NCBI RefSeq assembly: GCF_010093535.1
Contig: NW_022985218.1
Span: 300,799 to 363,587 of the forward strand
Direction of reading: 5' to 3'
Source of the DNA: Lindgomyces ingoldianus
Lineage: Eukaryota > Ascomycota > Dothideomycetes > Pleosporales > Lindgomycetaceae
Length of the DNA stretch: 62,789 bases
Shown: positions 46,201 to 61,200 of the stretch, piece after piece
Position numbering within the stretch: the stretch's first letter is position 1
How the letters are laid out: the number at the start of each line of letters is the position of its first letter
The notes under the pieces: generated by a model
Told to the model about the DNA's origin: nothing
Database searches by the model: none
The model's input: only the letters and a program-made list of their open reading frames with translations
Program-made: the position numbers and the translations under genes

Positions 46201-49200
46201 CCAGGCTCCTGGCCGTTGAGCAGCGTGGCAATGGTGTCGTCTAACCACTCGTTCATCTCTACCTTGTCTATATCCGTACCGTCGTACATAGACGTCCATC
46301 CGATGAAGTCGCGTCCAGTAGTCCCGGGTCGAACGTTGTAGATCGAAGAGTAGACATCGACATCGAACTGCTCTTCCCATGCTTCGACATGCTGCGATTC
46401 AGGGGCAGCACCAGTTTCACCGGCCAGCGCATCATCTTCATGGATAGTGACAAACCCTGTGAGCTGGACTTCATCATCATCGTCCTGTTGCAGCACCGTC
46501 ACTGCATCGCTTACAGAGCCGTGGCTGCGGAGGGCATGCTCGATTTCTCCCAGCTCGACACGGTTTCCCCGGATCTTGATTTGTCCATCCATCCGACCGA
46601 AGAACTCCAGAAGACCGTCTGTAGGGCGATGGCGGACGTAATCACCTGTCCGATAGGCCCTCACTGTCTCACCAGCGACTGTTACAGTAACAAACCTATT
46701 GATATCTCGCTGGGGTTCAGTGTATCCTCGTGCCAGACCGTCACCCGTGACAATGAGCTCTCCGATGACTCCGAGTGGCACGAGTTGTAGCTTCGGATCC
46801 ATGACATAGGCGCCCGAATTGCTTAGCGCTCGGCCGATAGGCACACCGTTGGAGAACTGTTCTTTCTTTTGCAGGACAAAGGTCGCGCTAATGCCTGTGT
46901 TCTCTGTCGGACCATAGCAGTTAATAAGCTTACCCGTGAGGATCGTTTCTGCTGCAAAGTAGTCCCGCGGGTACATTGCTTCACCTCCCACACAAAGCAT
47001 TTGGACTGAGGTGAATATCGCAGGAGACTCTAGAGTGAACTGTCTAAACAAGGTTGGTGTGAACACGGCCATCCGAATGGCGCGTTGATTGAATATCTGA
47101 ACCATAGCCTGTGGGTCAAGCACTGCCATTGCGTCAATGCAGACGAGCGTTCCGCCGTTCAAGAGACAGGCATAAATCTCCCATGTCGAGACGTCGAAAG
47201 CAAGATTTGTCACGTGTGCCATGACTCGTGATGCTGGTAAATGCTGTACGAGGTTGTTGTCTCTAACCAGACGCACAATGCCGCGATGCTCTATCATTAC
47301 CCCCTTGGGCTGTCCTGTCGATCCCGAGGTAAACATGACATATGCAAGGCTGTTAGCTGACGGCCCGAACATTGTAGCAGATTTACACTCCGAAGACTCA
47401 TCGTTAGCCTGCTCGTTCAGGACTTCGCTGATGCGGACGAACTCGACGTTCTTCACCTTGACCTCCGGAGGCTGCACGTCAGATCCAAGCAAGATGACCC
47501 TCTGTCCTGGAAGGGAAGAAAGGATAGCTTCCATGCGCTTCCCTGGTATTTTGACATCAAACGGTAGGTACGCCAGGTTGGCCTTCAGAATGCCCAGGAA
47601 CGCGGCTATGGTCTGGCAGCTTCGACTTGTGAGTACACCAACCAGACTCTCAGGGGGGAACGAGCGGTGTACCAGCCACCGAGCAACGAGATCTGATCCC
47701 CTATCTAGCTCAGCGTAGCTCATTTCCGCTGAAGCGTCTGTGACGGCGACCCTGGACGGATAAGCAGAGACTTGCTGACGGAAGAGGTCAATAACGCTCG
47801 ACTCGCGCGGGTAGTTGGTCTGCTCGACCCTAACTAGCCCCATCGCATCAAGCTTGGCGAAGTCGCTGTCAGTTAACAACGGCAAGGATGCAACCTCTGC
47901 CTTCGGGTCCCTCAGGCACCCCTGGAGGACGCTGTGGAAGAGCGACAGCATGTTGTCAATTGTCTCGGGCGCATAGAGGTCTGTTGAGAAGACAACATTA
48001 CCCTGGAGGCCATTTGTCTGAGGATAGAAATGGAACTCAAGGTCGAACCTAGATGTTGCTGCGCCATGCATGCCTTCTGTATCCAAGCCTTCTAGTACCA
48101 GTTGTCCCAGGTTTTGCTGAGAGTGCACCGCAAAGACGAGCTGGACGAGTGGGTGACGAGACAGGTCTCTGTCCTGCTTAAGCTGCGAGACAATGCTCTC
48201 GAACGGCACGTCCTGGTTAGCAAGCGATGCAACCGCCATCTCGTGGACCTGTTGAACAAGTTCTTCGAAACTCTCGTCGTTAACTGTAATCCGAAGGCAC
48301 TGCATATTAACAAAGAATCCAATAATGTCTTTAACCTCCCACCGATCCCGATTTGCATTTGCAGTGCCAATGGTGGCATCATCCTGGCCTGTAAGGCGGA
48401 AGTGCGTAGCTCTAAAGGCAGAGAGTAGAACCACGAATAGCGTCACCCCATGCGCGTTGCAGAACCCCTGCAGCTCTGCGTACAGCCGGCCGCTGATATC
48501 TAGCGTTCGAATATCGGCTTTGCCAGATAGAGTCGCGGGTCTAGGCTTGTCGCAGATCAGCTCTGCCGGTCGGCTTCCTTGGAGCCGGGTCAGCCAGTAG
48601 CTGAGCTGTCTCTGGTGCTCGTCGACCTGGACTTGTTGTCTCTGCCACACAGAGAAGTCACGGTACTGAATGGGAAGCGGTTGAAACTGGGATAGTGGGT
48701 CCTGGCTGCGCAACGCGGCGGAGTAGAACGCAGCCAGTTCACGCATAAGCACAGCGACAGACCAGCCGTCAGAGACGATGTGATGCATCACAATGGACAG
48801 TGCGTGATCGTCTTCATTGACTCGGTAGACGGATACTCGCCATCCAGGCTCCGTGTGCAGGTCGAAGGGAGTTGTCTGGTCCTTCTGCACAGCATCCGCA
48901 AGACCCTGTTTATCGCCTGAGAGAATGTCGATGACATTGAGCTCTTTGGCGCAGAAGGGCTGAACAATCTGCACACTGACGCCGCCATCAGTGGCGAACG
49001 TTGTCCGGAGCGTCTCGTGGCGACTCTCGATTGCGTGAACGGCGGTGTTAAGTGCTGTGAGCTGAAGCGGGCCCCTGATGCGCACTGCAAACGGCACGAG
49101 GTACCAGTTCAAGCCAGGATACAGTTGCTCTAGGAACCACAGTCGGCCTTGCGCAAACGATGGCTCCACGGGACTAACATGATCAATGTGCGGAATTGCG

Positions 49201-52200
49201 GTATGGGAGTTGTGTGTTGAAGCAGTGGCTGCAGAGGCTAACTGATCCAGCCGCGGATTACGGAAGATGTCAGCTACACTTAAGTGCATTCCTATCCTGC
49301 GAGCTTCACCAACTAGCTTCATGGCCGCGATCGAATCGCCGCCGAGGCGGAAGAAGCTATCGTCCAGCCCAATACTTTGGGGCTCTATGTGCAGCGCTTG
49401 CCCCCACAGCTGCTGCATGGTCTGCTCTGTCTGCGTGGATGGTAGCCGCTTCGGCCCTTGGCTTAATGCCCGCATCTCCACTAGTTGTTGGGCCGAAAAC
49501 AAGGCCCCAATTTCTCGCAATCGCTTCCTGTCAATCTTTCTTGATGAGGTAGCTGGCAAACTTGGTACTGGAATGAACACGGAGGGTACCATGTACTGTG
49601 GGAGCCATTGCTCTAGCCTGGCCTGTATTGCCTGTATGACGTTCTGTGTATACGGCCGCGGTGTAGCATGTTCCTCGTCCTCGTGCGCCGGGGGATCTGT
49701 CCTACTGTCGACTACGATGAAACAGGCCAAAATACCACCTTCTTCCTCCTGAGGGTGAATAAGCTCAACCGCAATCTGCTTCACATCTGTGCTTGCAAGC
49801 TGGGCTTGATGCTCTATCTCCCCCAGCTCAATGCGCTGCCCACGCAGCTTTACTTGGTTGTCCTTTCGCCCAAGCAGCTCAATTGACCCGTCGTGCTTGT
49901 ATCTCGCCAGGTCTCCGGTCTTGTAGAGACGTAGTGGGCTTACATTTGCTGGAAAGGAGCCCCTCCACGCTGGAGCTTTAATAAAAGTAGCGGCTGTCTT
50001 GTCAGGCTCGTTAATGTACTCTCGGCCAAGTACAGCCCCTTCGATGAGCACCTCGCCAATGGCTCCGATTGGAGCAAGCTTGCTGTGGTCATTCGGATCC
50101 ACAATCCAGTAGACGCCTGTGGTTGCTCGGCCTACATCTTTAGTTGAGGATGTACTATTCAGTCTCATGGACGAGACAAAACCAGACGTCTCGCTACTTC
50201 CATATGTTTGCCGCAGGTACACCCAGGCTTCCCACTGCGCTATCTGAGAGATGCGTATTGGTTCTCCGCCTACGCATACAGTAGTCAATGATGGTACTGC
50301 CTTAGGACTGAGGAGATCAAGGACAGTTGAAGTAAGGAATGCCCAGTTAATTCCCATCCTAGAGATAGCTGAGGCTAGATTACTTGTCCTCTCCTCGTCT
50401 GTCGGGATGCAGACACAGCCTCCATGGGTTAGAGATAGAAGAATCTCAGCCAACGAACCAGCAAAAGAGTATGATCCAAACTGGAGCGTTCGAGTCCTGT
50501 GGTGCATTCCAACGTGTCGGCCGTGGCCTACCACAGCGGAGCAAGCTGACCGATGCTCAATTCTGCATCCCTTTGGTTCTCCAGTGCTTCCAGAGGTGAA
50601 GATAACATAGGCCGTATCTGTAGGCTGCACTACGGCGGTCCGAGAAGCGTGTTGAGCGACATGCACTATTGAGTTTTCGTTGACAATCATGACAGCTCTA
50701 ACCAAACTTTCTACAACCGGTACCGCTGCTGCAGATGCCAGGGCAAGCGTACTATACACTCTACTACACATCACCTTCAGACGTTCGTGGGGCAAAGATA
50801 AGTCAAGAAGGAGAAATGCTCCGCCCGCCTTGAGCACCGCCAACATTGCGACCACGGTCCACATGGACTTCTCAAAGCACAGTGGCACAATGTCTTCTGG
50901 CTTGACACCCAGCCCAACGAGGTGGCTTGCAAGTCTAGTGGACAGCGCATCCAGCTCGCCGTATGTCATCTCGCCGTCCCATGAGCAAATGGCGGGCGCA
51001 TCGGGCTGTTCCCGGACCTGCTCTGCGAACAGGTCGTGAATGCACCGTTCAACCGCCGCCGGCATTTCGCGGTTCCACGCCCACAACTCTGTTCTCTCCT
51101 CAGGCGTGAGTGGGTCCATATCAGCCACTTTCTCATCTGGTTGTGCTCTGGCCAACTGTTGCATGATGAAGCTGAACTGGCTCAATATCTTCTTAACCAG
51201 CCACTCCTCTATCACCTGCCTGTCGAAGCTTGCTGTGATGCATATCCCGTCTGCAGACAGTGTGCACTGCAGCATCAGCCCGTAAGTCGAGAAGTCTTGC
51301 AGCTCGGAGCGGCCACGCCACTCTCCTAGCACCCGATTGTTTCCAGGGGCGTCGCTTGTAGGCTGCACAACCAGAAGAGTCTGGAAGCCGCAGGCAAGCC
51401 GCGCGCCTGCCGATATCTTGGCAATCCGTTGCAGTCCAGTCTGCTCGTACGGAATCATGTCCGTCGCTTGCTGCTGCAATCTATGGAGGAAGGCAGATAT
51501 AGTCTGATCGCCTGCCACTCGCACCCGCACTGGCACAGTTGCGATAGTAGGCCCAATTATGGCTTCAATGCCAGCAACAGGAGCATTCCGTCCTGTGACT
51601 GTAGTGCCGAACACCACATCATCTGAGTTTGTATATCGACTGGTGATGATGGCCCAGGCGGCGCGGACAAGCGCCGATGTTGTCGTGTCAGAGGGTGCTT
51701 TGGGAAGCGGAGGGCATTGATAGTCTATCATTGCATCCGCAACAGGCTGCTGCACTGCTGACGGCAGGGGCGGGAATAGTGTTGCCTGGCAGTCATAGAG
51801 AGCGTTCTTCCAATACATCGCCGTGACCTCCTCGTCGTGCTGGTTGAGATATTTGATGAAGGCGTGAAAACCAGGCCGCTGTTCTACCACGCCCTCGGTG
51901 TACGCCTTAGTTACCACATCTATGATGTGAGGGAGCGACCAGCCGTCGTACAATGCGTGGTGAACTGTCCACACCACCCAGCGCTTCGCTTCTTTTGCTT
52001 CCGTTATAATGGCGTAGCGTGTCAAGGGATCACCGAGCCCCATGGACACTGACTTGTCCTTCTCAAGGTACTCCTCTAGTCCTTCTGCCTCAAGCCACGG
52101 GATGTCCTCTGCTATCACGGCCTGAAGCAAGCCAAGATTGCTGTTCTGCACGATCCGCGTACGCAACACTGCCATTGAGCGGAAGACGTTCTCCCAGGCA

Positions 52201-55200
52201 GCTCGGAAAGCCTCTTCGTCTATCTCAGCCCGTAGCTCCAGCACACCCTGCATGATGTAGTCTCCGGCTCGCTTGGACGTCAGCGATACCAGCCCTTCCT
52301 GCAACGGCGAGCATGGGTATAAGTCCTCGACGAGACTGGTATCAACACCGCAGGTGACGGCCGCTTCCTCGCGGGCGGCGGCTACGTCCACCTCTTCGCC
52401 TAGCAGAGAAAAGGGAAGAATGTCTTCGGTAGAGGTGCCGCTATGGCTGTAGTCTAAGCCAGCCAGGTCAGTGAGTGTAGGATTGCGGAAGATGTCTGCC
52501 ACGCTTAGGCGCATTCCCATCTTGCGAGCTTCACCGACCAGCTTCATAGCCGCGATAGAGTCACCGCCGAGGCGGAAGAAGCTGTCGTTCAGGCCAATTC
52601 TCTCCGGCTCAATGCCCAGCCCGTGAGCCCATAGTTGCTGCATTCTGGTTTGTGCCGTCGATAGTTTCTGCAGCGGCATGATTCCTTGATTAAATGTTAC
52701 TTTTTGTCGTTGTTGCGCGAGCATCTTGCGGTCGACCTTGCCGTTCTGGTTGATCGGCATTGCCTCCAGGACAGTAATGCTCTGAGGAACCATGTAAGTA
52801 GGCAGCTGCGCCTCAAGCATTTCGTGTAACTGCTGTTGGGTTTTCTGCAGGAATTGATGCCGTAATGGTCTGCTGCTAAGACTATGCAGCGGTCGATCCA
52901 CTTCATCGCTAGGGAACCGGAACATCACCCGCTTCCCCCCATTTTGCGGCTGATACCGGTGGAAGACGGCGTCAAGACCACCTTTCCACGAGTACTGCCT
53001 GCTCCAGCTGATCTCAACCTGGTAGCCAGCTTCTTCGGCAAGGTCAACCAAGTCAGTGGCAGAAAGGGCGGGGACATGCTTCGCTTCCTTGTACACAGAG
53101 GAAAGCCAGTCCTGCTGAGCTGTTGTCTCTGATGCCGCATCGTCCAGCGAGGCGACAAGGCAGCGGCTTAAAATGGTCTTGCTGTGAGGGATATTGCTCA
53201 CCGCCATCAGAGGTGAGAGGGAAGAACTGTGCAGCTGCTCTAGAAGAGACTTGGGATCTAATTTACGCTCCGCAAAGTTAATCCATCTGTCTTGTTCAAT
53301 TTGATGAATATAATGGTCTGGCTGGCCTCGGGTCCTGGCGTGGACCACGACTGCGTATCGATAGCAGCTAAGCTCGTTGGTCGCTTTCATCTTCTTGGGC
53401 AGGATCTCGACATGCTCGACTAGCCCTGGCAAGCGACTTGGCAGGGCGGTGAAAAACGCTGGGTCAACCAGCAGCTCCCGCTCGACTCGCTCCATATCGG
53501 CCATCATGCGTAGAATATCGCCCTTTGCGACCTTGTCGCCAGCCATGCGTAGCGCTCGGGTAGCTAGGAACTCGCGGTACAGTGCATACGACCGGATGTC
53601 GCCAAAGAAGAGGGTACGCACGCCTTCAAGCGCAAGCAGGTCCTGGATGAGCTTAAAAAGATAATCCTGGCTGGGGAAGTATTGCACAACTGAGTTTAGG
53701 ACCACAAGGCTGGCAATAATTGGCCGTTCTAGCTGGCTAACATCCGCTGCTGTGGCTTTATACATGTGTACCCTTCCTGCCAGTGCAGGAATAGACTTAG
53801 CAGTTGCCATGATGAAGTCGACAGCCTTTTGAGATGGCTCAAGACCGACATAGCTCTGCAGGCCCTTGCCCAAGTTGAAGAGGACCATACCGGTGCCTGA
53901 TCCAATCTCTAGAACATGCCCAGGTTCCCGACCGTTGAGCAGCATGGCGATGGTGTCGTCTAGCCACTCGTTCATCTCCGCTTTGTCTATATCCGTGCCG
54001 TCATACATAGACGTCCATCCGATGAAGTCGCGTCCAATGGTCTCCGGTCGAACGTTGCCGATTGGAGAGTAGATCTCGGCATCGAACTGCTCCTCCCATG
54101 CGTCAACGTGCTGTGATTCGGGGCTAGAACTGCCCTGCTCATCTACCAACGCATCGCGTTCATGGATAGTGACAAAGCCTGTGAGCCGGACCTCATCATC
54201 AACATACTGTTGCAGCACAGCCACTGCATCGCTTACAGAGCCGTGGCTGCGAAGGACGTGCTCAATTTCCCCCAGCTCAACACGATGTCCCCGGATCTTG
54301 ATTTGTCCGTCTATCCGGCCGAAGAACTCCAGAAGACCGTCTGTAGGGCGATGGCGGACGTAATCACCTGTTCGATAGGCCCTCACTGTCTGGCCAGCGA
54401 TTGTGACGGTAACAAACCTATCGATGTCTCGCTGGGGATCAGTGTATCCTCGTGCCAGACCGTCACCAGTGACAACGAGCTCTCCAATGACTCCGAGTGG
54501 CACGAGTTGTAGCTTCGGATCCATGACATAGGCGCCCGAATTGCTCAGCGCGCGACCAATAGGCACGCCGTTAGTGAACTGTTCCTTCTTGTGCAGGACA
54601 AAGGTCGCGCTGATCCCTGTATTCTCTGTCGGCCCATAGCAGTTAATAATCTTACCAGTGAGGATACTTTCTGCTGCAAAATAGTCCTGTGGGTACATTG
54701 CTTCACCGCCCACACAAAGCATTTCGAGCGCAGTGAATATCGCAGAAGACTCTAGAGTCAACTGTCTAAACAAAGATGGTGTAAACACAGCCATCCGAAT
54801 AGCGCGTTGAGTGAATATCTGAACCATGACCTGTGGGTCAAGCACTGCCATTGCGTCAATGCAGACGAGCGTTCCGCCGTTCAAGAGACAGGCATAGATC
54901 TCCCATGTCGAGACGTCGAAAGCAAGATTCGTCATGTGTGCCATGACTCGCGATGCTGGCAGATGCTGCACGAGGTTGTTATCTCTAACCAGACGCACAA
55001 TGCCGCGATGCTCTACCATGACCCCCTTAGGCTGTCCCGTCGATCCCGAGGTAAACATGACATATGCAAGGCTGGTAGCTGATGGCCCGACCGCTGTATC
55101 AGATTTACACCCCGCAGACTCATCGTTAGCCTGCTCGTTCAGGACTTCGGTAATGCGGACGAACTCGACGTTACTCAACTTGACTTCTGGAGGCTGCACG

Positions 55201-58200
55201 TCAGATCCAAGCAAGATGACCCTCTGGCCTGGAAAGGAGGAAAGGACAGCTTCCATTCGCTTTCCTGGTGTTTTAACATCAAATGGTAGGTACGCCAGGT
55301 TGGCCTTCAGAATTCCCAAGAACGCAACGATAGCCTCGCAGCTTCGATTCGCAAGCATTCCGACCAGACTCTCAGGCGGTAACGAGCGACGTACCAGCCA
55401 CCGAGCAAGAAGACCCGATGCCCTGTCCAGCTCAGCGTAGCTCATTTCCGCTGAAGCGTCTGTGACAGCGACCCTAGATGGATGAGTAGATACTTGCTGG
55501 CAGAAGAGGTTCACAACGCTCGACTCGCGCGGGTAGTTGGTCTGCTCGACCCGAACTAGCCCCATTGCATCGAGCTTAGCGAAGTCGCTGTTAGTCAATA
55601 ACGGCAAGGACGCAACGACCGCCTGTGGATCTCTTAGGCACCCTTGGAGGGTGCTGTGGAAAAGCGACAACATGTTGGCGATTGTCTTGGGGTCATAAAG
55701 GTCCGTTGAGAAGAAGACATTGCCGTGTAGGCCATTAGGCTCTTGGAAGAAGTGAAACTCAAGGTCAAACCTTGACGTCGCTGCCCCATGTATACCCTCT
55801 GTTTCCACGCCTTCCAGTACCAGTTGTCCCAGGTTTTGCTGAGAGTGCACCGCAAAGACAAGTTGTACAAGTGGATGACGAGACAGGTCTCTGTCCTGCT
55901 TAAGCTGAGAGACAATGCTCTCAAACGGCACGTCCTGGTTAGCAAGCGACGCAACTGTTACCCTGTGGACCTGTTGAACTAGTTCTTCAAAACTCTCGTC
56001 ATTAATGGTGATCCGAAGGCACTGCATGTTAACAAAGAACCCAATAATATCTTTAACCTCCCACCGGTCCCGGTTAGCATTTGCAGTGCCAATGGTAGCA
56101 TCATCCTGGCCTGTAAGGCGGAAGTGCGTAGCTCTAAAGGCAGCGAGCAGAGCCACAAACAGCGTCACTTCGTGCGCGTTGCAGAAATCTTGCAGCTCTG
56201 CATACAGCCGGCCGCTGATATCTAGTGTTCGAATATCGGCCTTGCCAGAGAGAGTCGCGGGTCTAGGCTTATCGCACATCAGCTCTGCTGGTCGGCTTCC
56301 CTGGAGTTGCGCCAGCCAATAGCTGAGCTGTTTCTGATGCTCATCAGCCTGTGCTTGTTGTCTCTGCCACACAGAGAAGTCGCGGTACTGGATGGGAAGA
56401 GGTTGAACCTGGGATAGAGGGTCCTGGCTGCGCAACGCGGCGGAGTAGAACACAGCCAGTTCGCGCATGAGCACATCGACAGACCAGCCGTCGGACACGA
56501 TGTGATGCATGACAATCGACAGCAAATGATCATTTTTGTTGACCCGGTAGATTGATACTCTCCATCCAGGCTCAGTGCATAGGTCAAAGGAAGTTGTCTG
56601 GTCCTGTTGTACGGCATCCGCAAGACCCTGTTCATCACCTGGGAGAATTTCAATGACGCTGAGCTCTTTGGCGCAAAAGGGTTGCACAATCTGCACACTG
56701 GCGCCGCCATCAGTAGCGAATGTTGTGCGTAGGGTTTCATGGCGGGTTTCGATTGCATGAATAGCGGTGTTGAGCGCTTCCAGCTTAAGTGGGCCCTTGA
56801 GACGCACGGCAAGTGGCATGAGATACCAGGTAAGACCAGAGTGCAGTTCTTCTAGGAACCACAACCTGCGTTGGGCGAACGATTGATCGACAGGACCAGC
56901 ATGATCAATGTGCGGGATAGCGGTAAGGGGGTTATGTGTTGATGCAATGACTGCAGAGGATAATTGGTCCAGCTGCGGGTGGCGGAATATGTCAGCTACG
57001 CTCAGGTGTATTCCTATCCTGCGAGCTTCGCCGACTAGCTTCATGGCCATGATTGAGTCGCCGCCGAGGCGGAAGAAGCTGTCGACCAGGCCAATACTCT
57101 GGGGGTCGATGTGCAACGCACGCGCCCACAGCTGCTGCATCTTCTTTTCTACTTCTAAAGTCGGTTGCTGTAAGGGCCCTTGATGGGATGTTCTGTTTTC
57201 TCGTCGTTGCGCGAGCGTCTTGCGGTCGACCTTGCCGTTCTGGTTGATCGGCATTGCCTTCAGGACAGTAATGCTCTGAGGAACCATGTAAGTAGGCAGC
57301 TGCGCCTCAAGCATCTCCTGCAACTGCTGTTGGGTTTTCTTCAGGAATTGATGCCGTAATGGCCTGCTGCTAAGACTCTGCAGCGGTCGACCCACGTCAT
57401 CTCTAGGGAACCGGAACATCACCCGCTTCCCTCCATGCTGCGGCTGATACCGGTGGAAGACGGCGTCCAGACTACCATTCCGGGAGTGCTGCCTGCTCCA
57501 GCTGATCTCGACCTGGTAGCCAGCTTCTTCGGCAAGGTCAACCAAGTCAGTGGCAGAAAGGGCGGGGACATGCTTCGCTTCCTTGTACACAGAGGAAAGC
57601 CAGTCCTGCTGAGCTGTTGTCTCTGATGTCGTATCGTCCAGCAAGGCGACAAGGCAGCGGCTTATACTGGTTTTGCTGTGAGGAATATTGCTCACCGCGA
57701 TTAGAGGTGAGGTGGAGGAGCTATGCAGCTGCTCTACAAGAGACTGGCGACCCAGTTTGCGCTCCGCAAAGTTAATCCATCTGTTTTGTTCAATGTGATG
57801 AATATCATGCTCTGGCTGGCCTCCAGTCCTGACGTGGACCACGACTGCGTATCGATAGCAGCTAAGCTCGTTGGTCGCTTTCATCTTCTTGGGCAGGATC
57901 TCGACATGCTCGACTAGCCCTGGCAAGCGACTTGGCAGGGCGGTGAAAAACGCTGGGTCAACCAGCAGCTCCCGCTCGACTCGCTCCATATCGGCCATCA
58001 TGCGTAGAATATCAGCCTTTGCGACCTTGTTCCCGGCCATACGTAGCGCTCGAGTAGCTAGGAACTCGCGGTACAGCGCATACGACCGGATGTCGCCAAA
58101 GAAGAGGGTACGCACGCCTTCAAGGGCAAGCAGGTCCTGGATGAGCTTAAAAAGATAGTCCTGGCTGGGGAAGTATTGCACAACTGAGTTCATGACCACA

Positions 58201-61200
58201 AGGTTGGCAGTAATTGGCCGTTCCAGCTGGCCAACGTCTGCTGCTGTGGCTTTATACATTTGCACCTTACCTGCCAGTGCAGGCATAGACTTAGCAGTTG
58301 CCATGATGAAGTCGACAGCCTTTTGAGATGGCTCAAGACCGACATAGCTCTGCAGGCCCTTGCCCAAGTTGAAGAGGACCATACCGGTGCCTGATCCAAT
58401 CTCTAGAACATGCCCAGGTTCCCGACCGTTGAGCAACGTGGCGATGGTGTCGTCTAGCCACTCGTTCATCTCCGCTTTGTCTATATCCGTGCCGTCATAC
58501 ATAGACGTCCATCCGATGAAGTCGCGTCCAATGGTCTCCGGTCGAACGTTGTGAATTGGAGAGTAGATCTCGGCATCGAACTGCTCCTCCCATGTGTCGA
58601 CGTGCTGTGATTCGGGGCCAGCGCCAGCCTGCTCATCGGCCAGCCCATCGCCTTCATGGATGGTGACAAAGCCTGTGAGCTGGACCTCGTCATCATCGTG
58701 CTGTTGCAGCACAGTCACTGCATCGCTCACAGAGCCGTGGCTGCGGAGAACATTCTCGATCTCTCCCAGCTCGACACGGTTTCCCCGAACCTTGATCTGG
58801 CCATCCATCCGGCAGAAGAACTCTAGCAGCCCGTCTGTAGGGCGATGGCGGACATAATCACCTGTGCGATAGGCCCTCACCGTCTGGCCAGCAACAGTGA
58901 CGGAAACAAACCTATTGATGTCTCGCTGAGGGTCAGTGTAACCTCGTGCCAGACCGTCACCCGTAACCACGAGCTCTCCAATGACTCCAAGTGGTACCAG
59001 TCGCAGCTCTGGATCCATGACGTGGGCACCCGAGTTACTCAGCGCGCGGCCAATAGGCACACCATTGGGCAAGTGCTCTTCCTTTTGGAGGATGAAGGAC
59101 GTGCTAAAGGTTGTGTTCTCAGTGGGGCCGTATCCATTAATGATCTTGCTGCTCACTAAGCTCTGTATCGCGACAAAGTCTTTTTGGTGCAGGGGCTCCC
59201 CTCCCACACAAATCATGGCAAGCGTATTAAGTACAGCAGGAGACCCTAGAGCATGACTTCTGAACAGTGTTGTGGTCATGAAGGCTGTTTGGACATGGTG
59301 CTGACGAAACGTTCGTCCTAAAGCTTCCGGGTCCAACACCGCCATTGCGTCAATGCAGACGAGCGTTCCGCCGTTCAAGAGACAGGCGTATATCTCCCAC
59401 GTGGAACCGTCAAAGGCAAGGTTAGCCATGTGCGCCATGACTCGCGATGCTGGCAGATGCTGGACGAGGTTGTTATCTCTAACCAGGCGCACAATGCCGC
59501 GATGCTCTACCATGACCCCCTTGGGCTGGCCTGTGGATCCTGAGGTAAACATGACATATGCAAGGTTGGTAGCTGACGGCCCGACCGCTGTACCAGATTT
59601 CCACCCCGCAGACTCATCCTTCGCCTGCTCATTCAGGATTTCGGTAATGAGGACGAAATCGACGTTGCTCTGCTTGGCCATCGGAGGCTGCACGTCAGAT
59701 CCAAGCAAGATGATCGTCTGGCTTGAAAGGGAGGAAAGGATAGCTTCCATACGCTTCCCTGGTATTTTAACATCGAACGGTAGGTACGCCAGGTTGGCCT
59801 TTAGAATGCCCAGCAACGCAACGATGGCCTGACAACTTCGACTTGCGAGCACGCCGACCAGACTCTCAGGCGGGATAGAGCGACGTACCAGCCACCGAGC
59901 AAGAAGATCTGAAGCCCTGTCCAGCTCAGCATAGCCCATCTCCGCTGAAGCGTCTATAACGGCGACCCTGGACGGATGAGTAGAGGCTTGCTGACGGAAG
60001 AGGTCGACAACACTTGACTCGCGCGGGTAGTTGGTCTGCTCGACCTGAACTAGCCTCATCGCTTCGAGCTTCGCGAAGTTGTTGTTAGTTAATAACGGCA
60101 AGGATGCAACCACCGCCTTTGGGTCCTTTAGGCACCCTTCAAGGACGTTGTGGAAAAGCGACAGCATATTTTCAATTGTCTCGGGCGCATAGAGGTCTGT
60201 TGAGAAGACAACATTACCCTGGAGGCCATTTGTCTGAGGATAGAAATGGAACTCAAGGTCGAACCTTGAGGTTGCTGCGCCATGTATACCCTCTGTTTCC
60301 ACGCCTTCTAGAACCAGTTGTCCCAGGTTTTGCTGAGAGTGCACCGCAAAGACAAGTTGTACAAGTGGATGACGAGACAGGTCTCTGTCCTGCTTAAGCT
60401 GCGAGACAATGGTCTCGAACGGCACGTCCTGGTTAGCAAGCGACGCAACTGCTACCCCGTGGACCTGTTGAACTAGTTCTTCAAAACTCTCGTCGTTAAT
60501 TGTGATCCGAAGGCACTGCATGTTAACAAAGAATCCAATAATATCTTTAACCTCCCACCAGTCCCGATTCGCATTTGCAGTGCCAATGGTAGCATCGTCC
60601 TGGCCTGTAAGGCGGAAGTGCGTAGCTCTAAAGGCAGCGAGCAGAGCCACAAACAGCGTCACTTCGTGCGCGTTGCAGAAATCTTGTAGCTCCGCATACA
60701 GCCGGCCGCTGATCTCTAGTGTTCGACTATCGGCCTTGCCAGAGAGAGTTGCGGGTCTAGGCTTATCGCACAGCAGCTCTGCCGGTCGGCTTCCCTTTAG
60801 TTGCGTAAGCCAGTGGCTGAGCTGTCTCTGATGCTCGTCGACCTGGACTTGTTTTCTCTGCCACACAGAGAAGTCGCGGTACTGGATGGGAAGAGGTTGA
60901 ACCTGGGATAGAGGGTCCTGGCTGCGCAACGCGGCGGAGTAGAACGCAGCCAGTTCGCGCATAAGGACATCGACAGACCAGCCGTCGGACACTATGTGGT
61001 GCATGACAATGGATAGTGCGTGATCATGTTCGTTGACCCGGTAGACCGATACTCTCCATCCAGGCTCAGTGCGTAGGTCAAAGGGAGTCGTCTGGTCCTG
61101 TTGCACGGCATCTATAAGACCCTGTTCATTGTCTGGGAGAATGTTGATGATATTGAGCTCTTTAGCGCGGAAGGGTTGCACAATCTGCACACTGACACCC

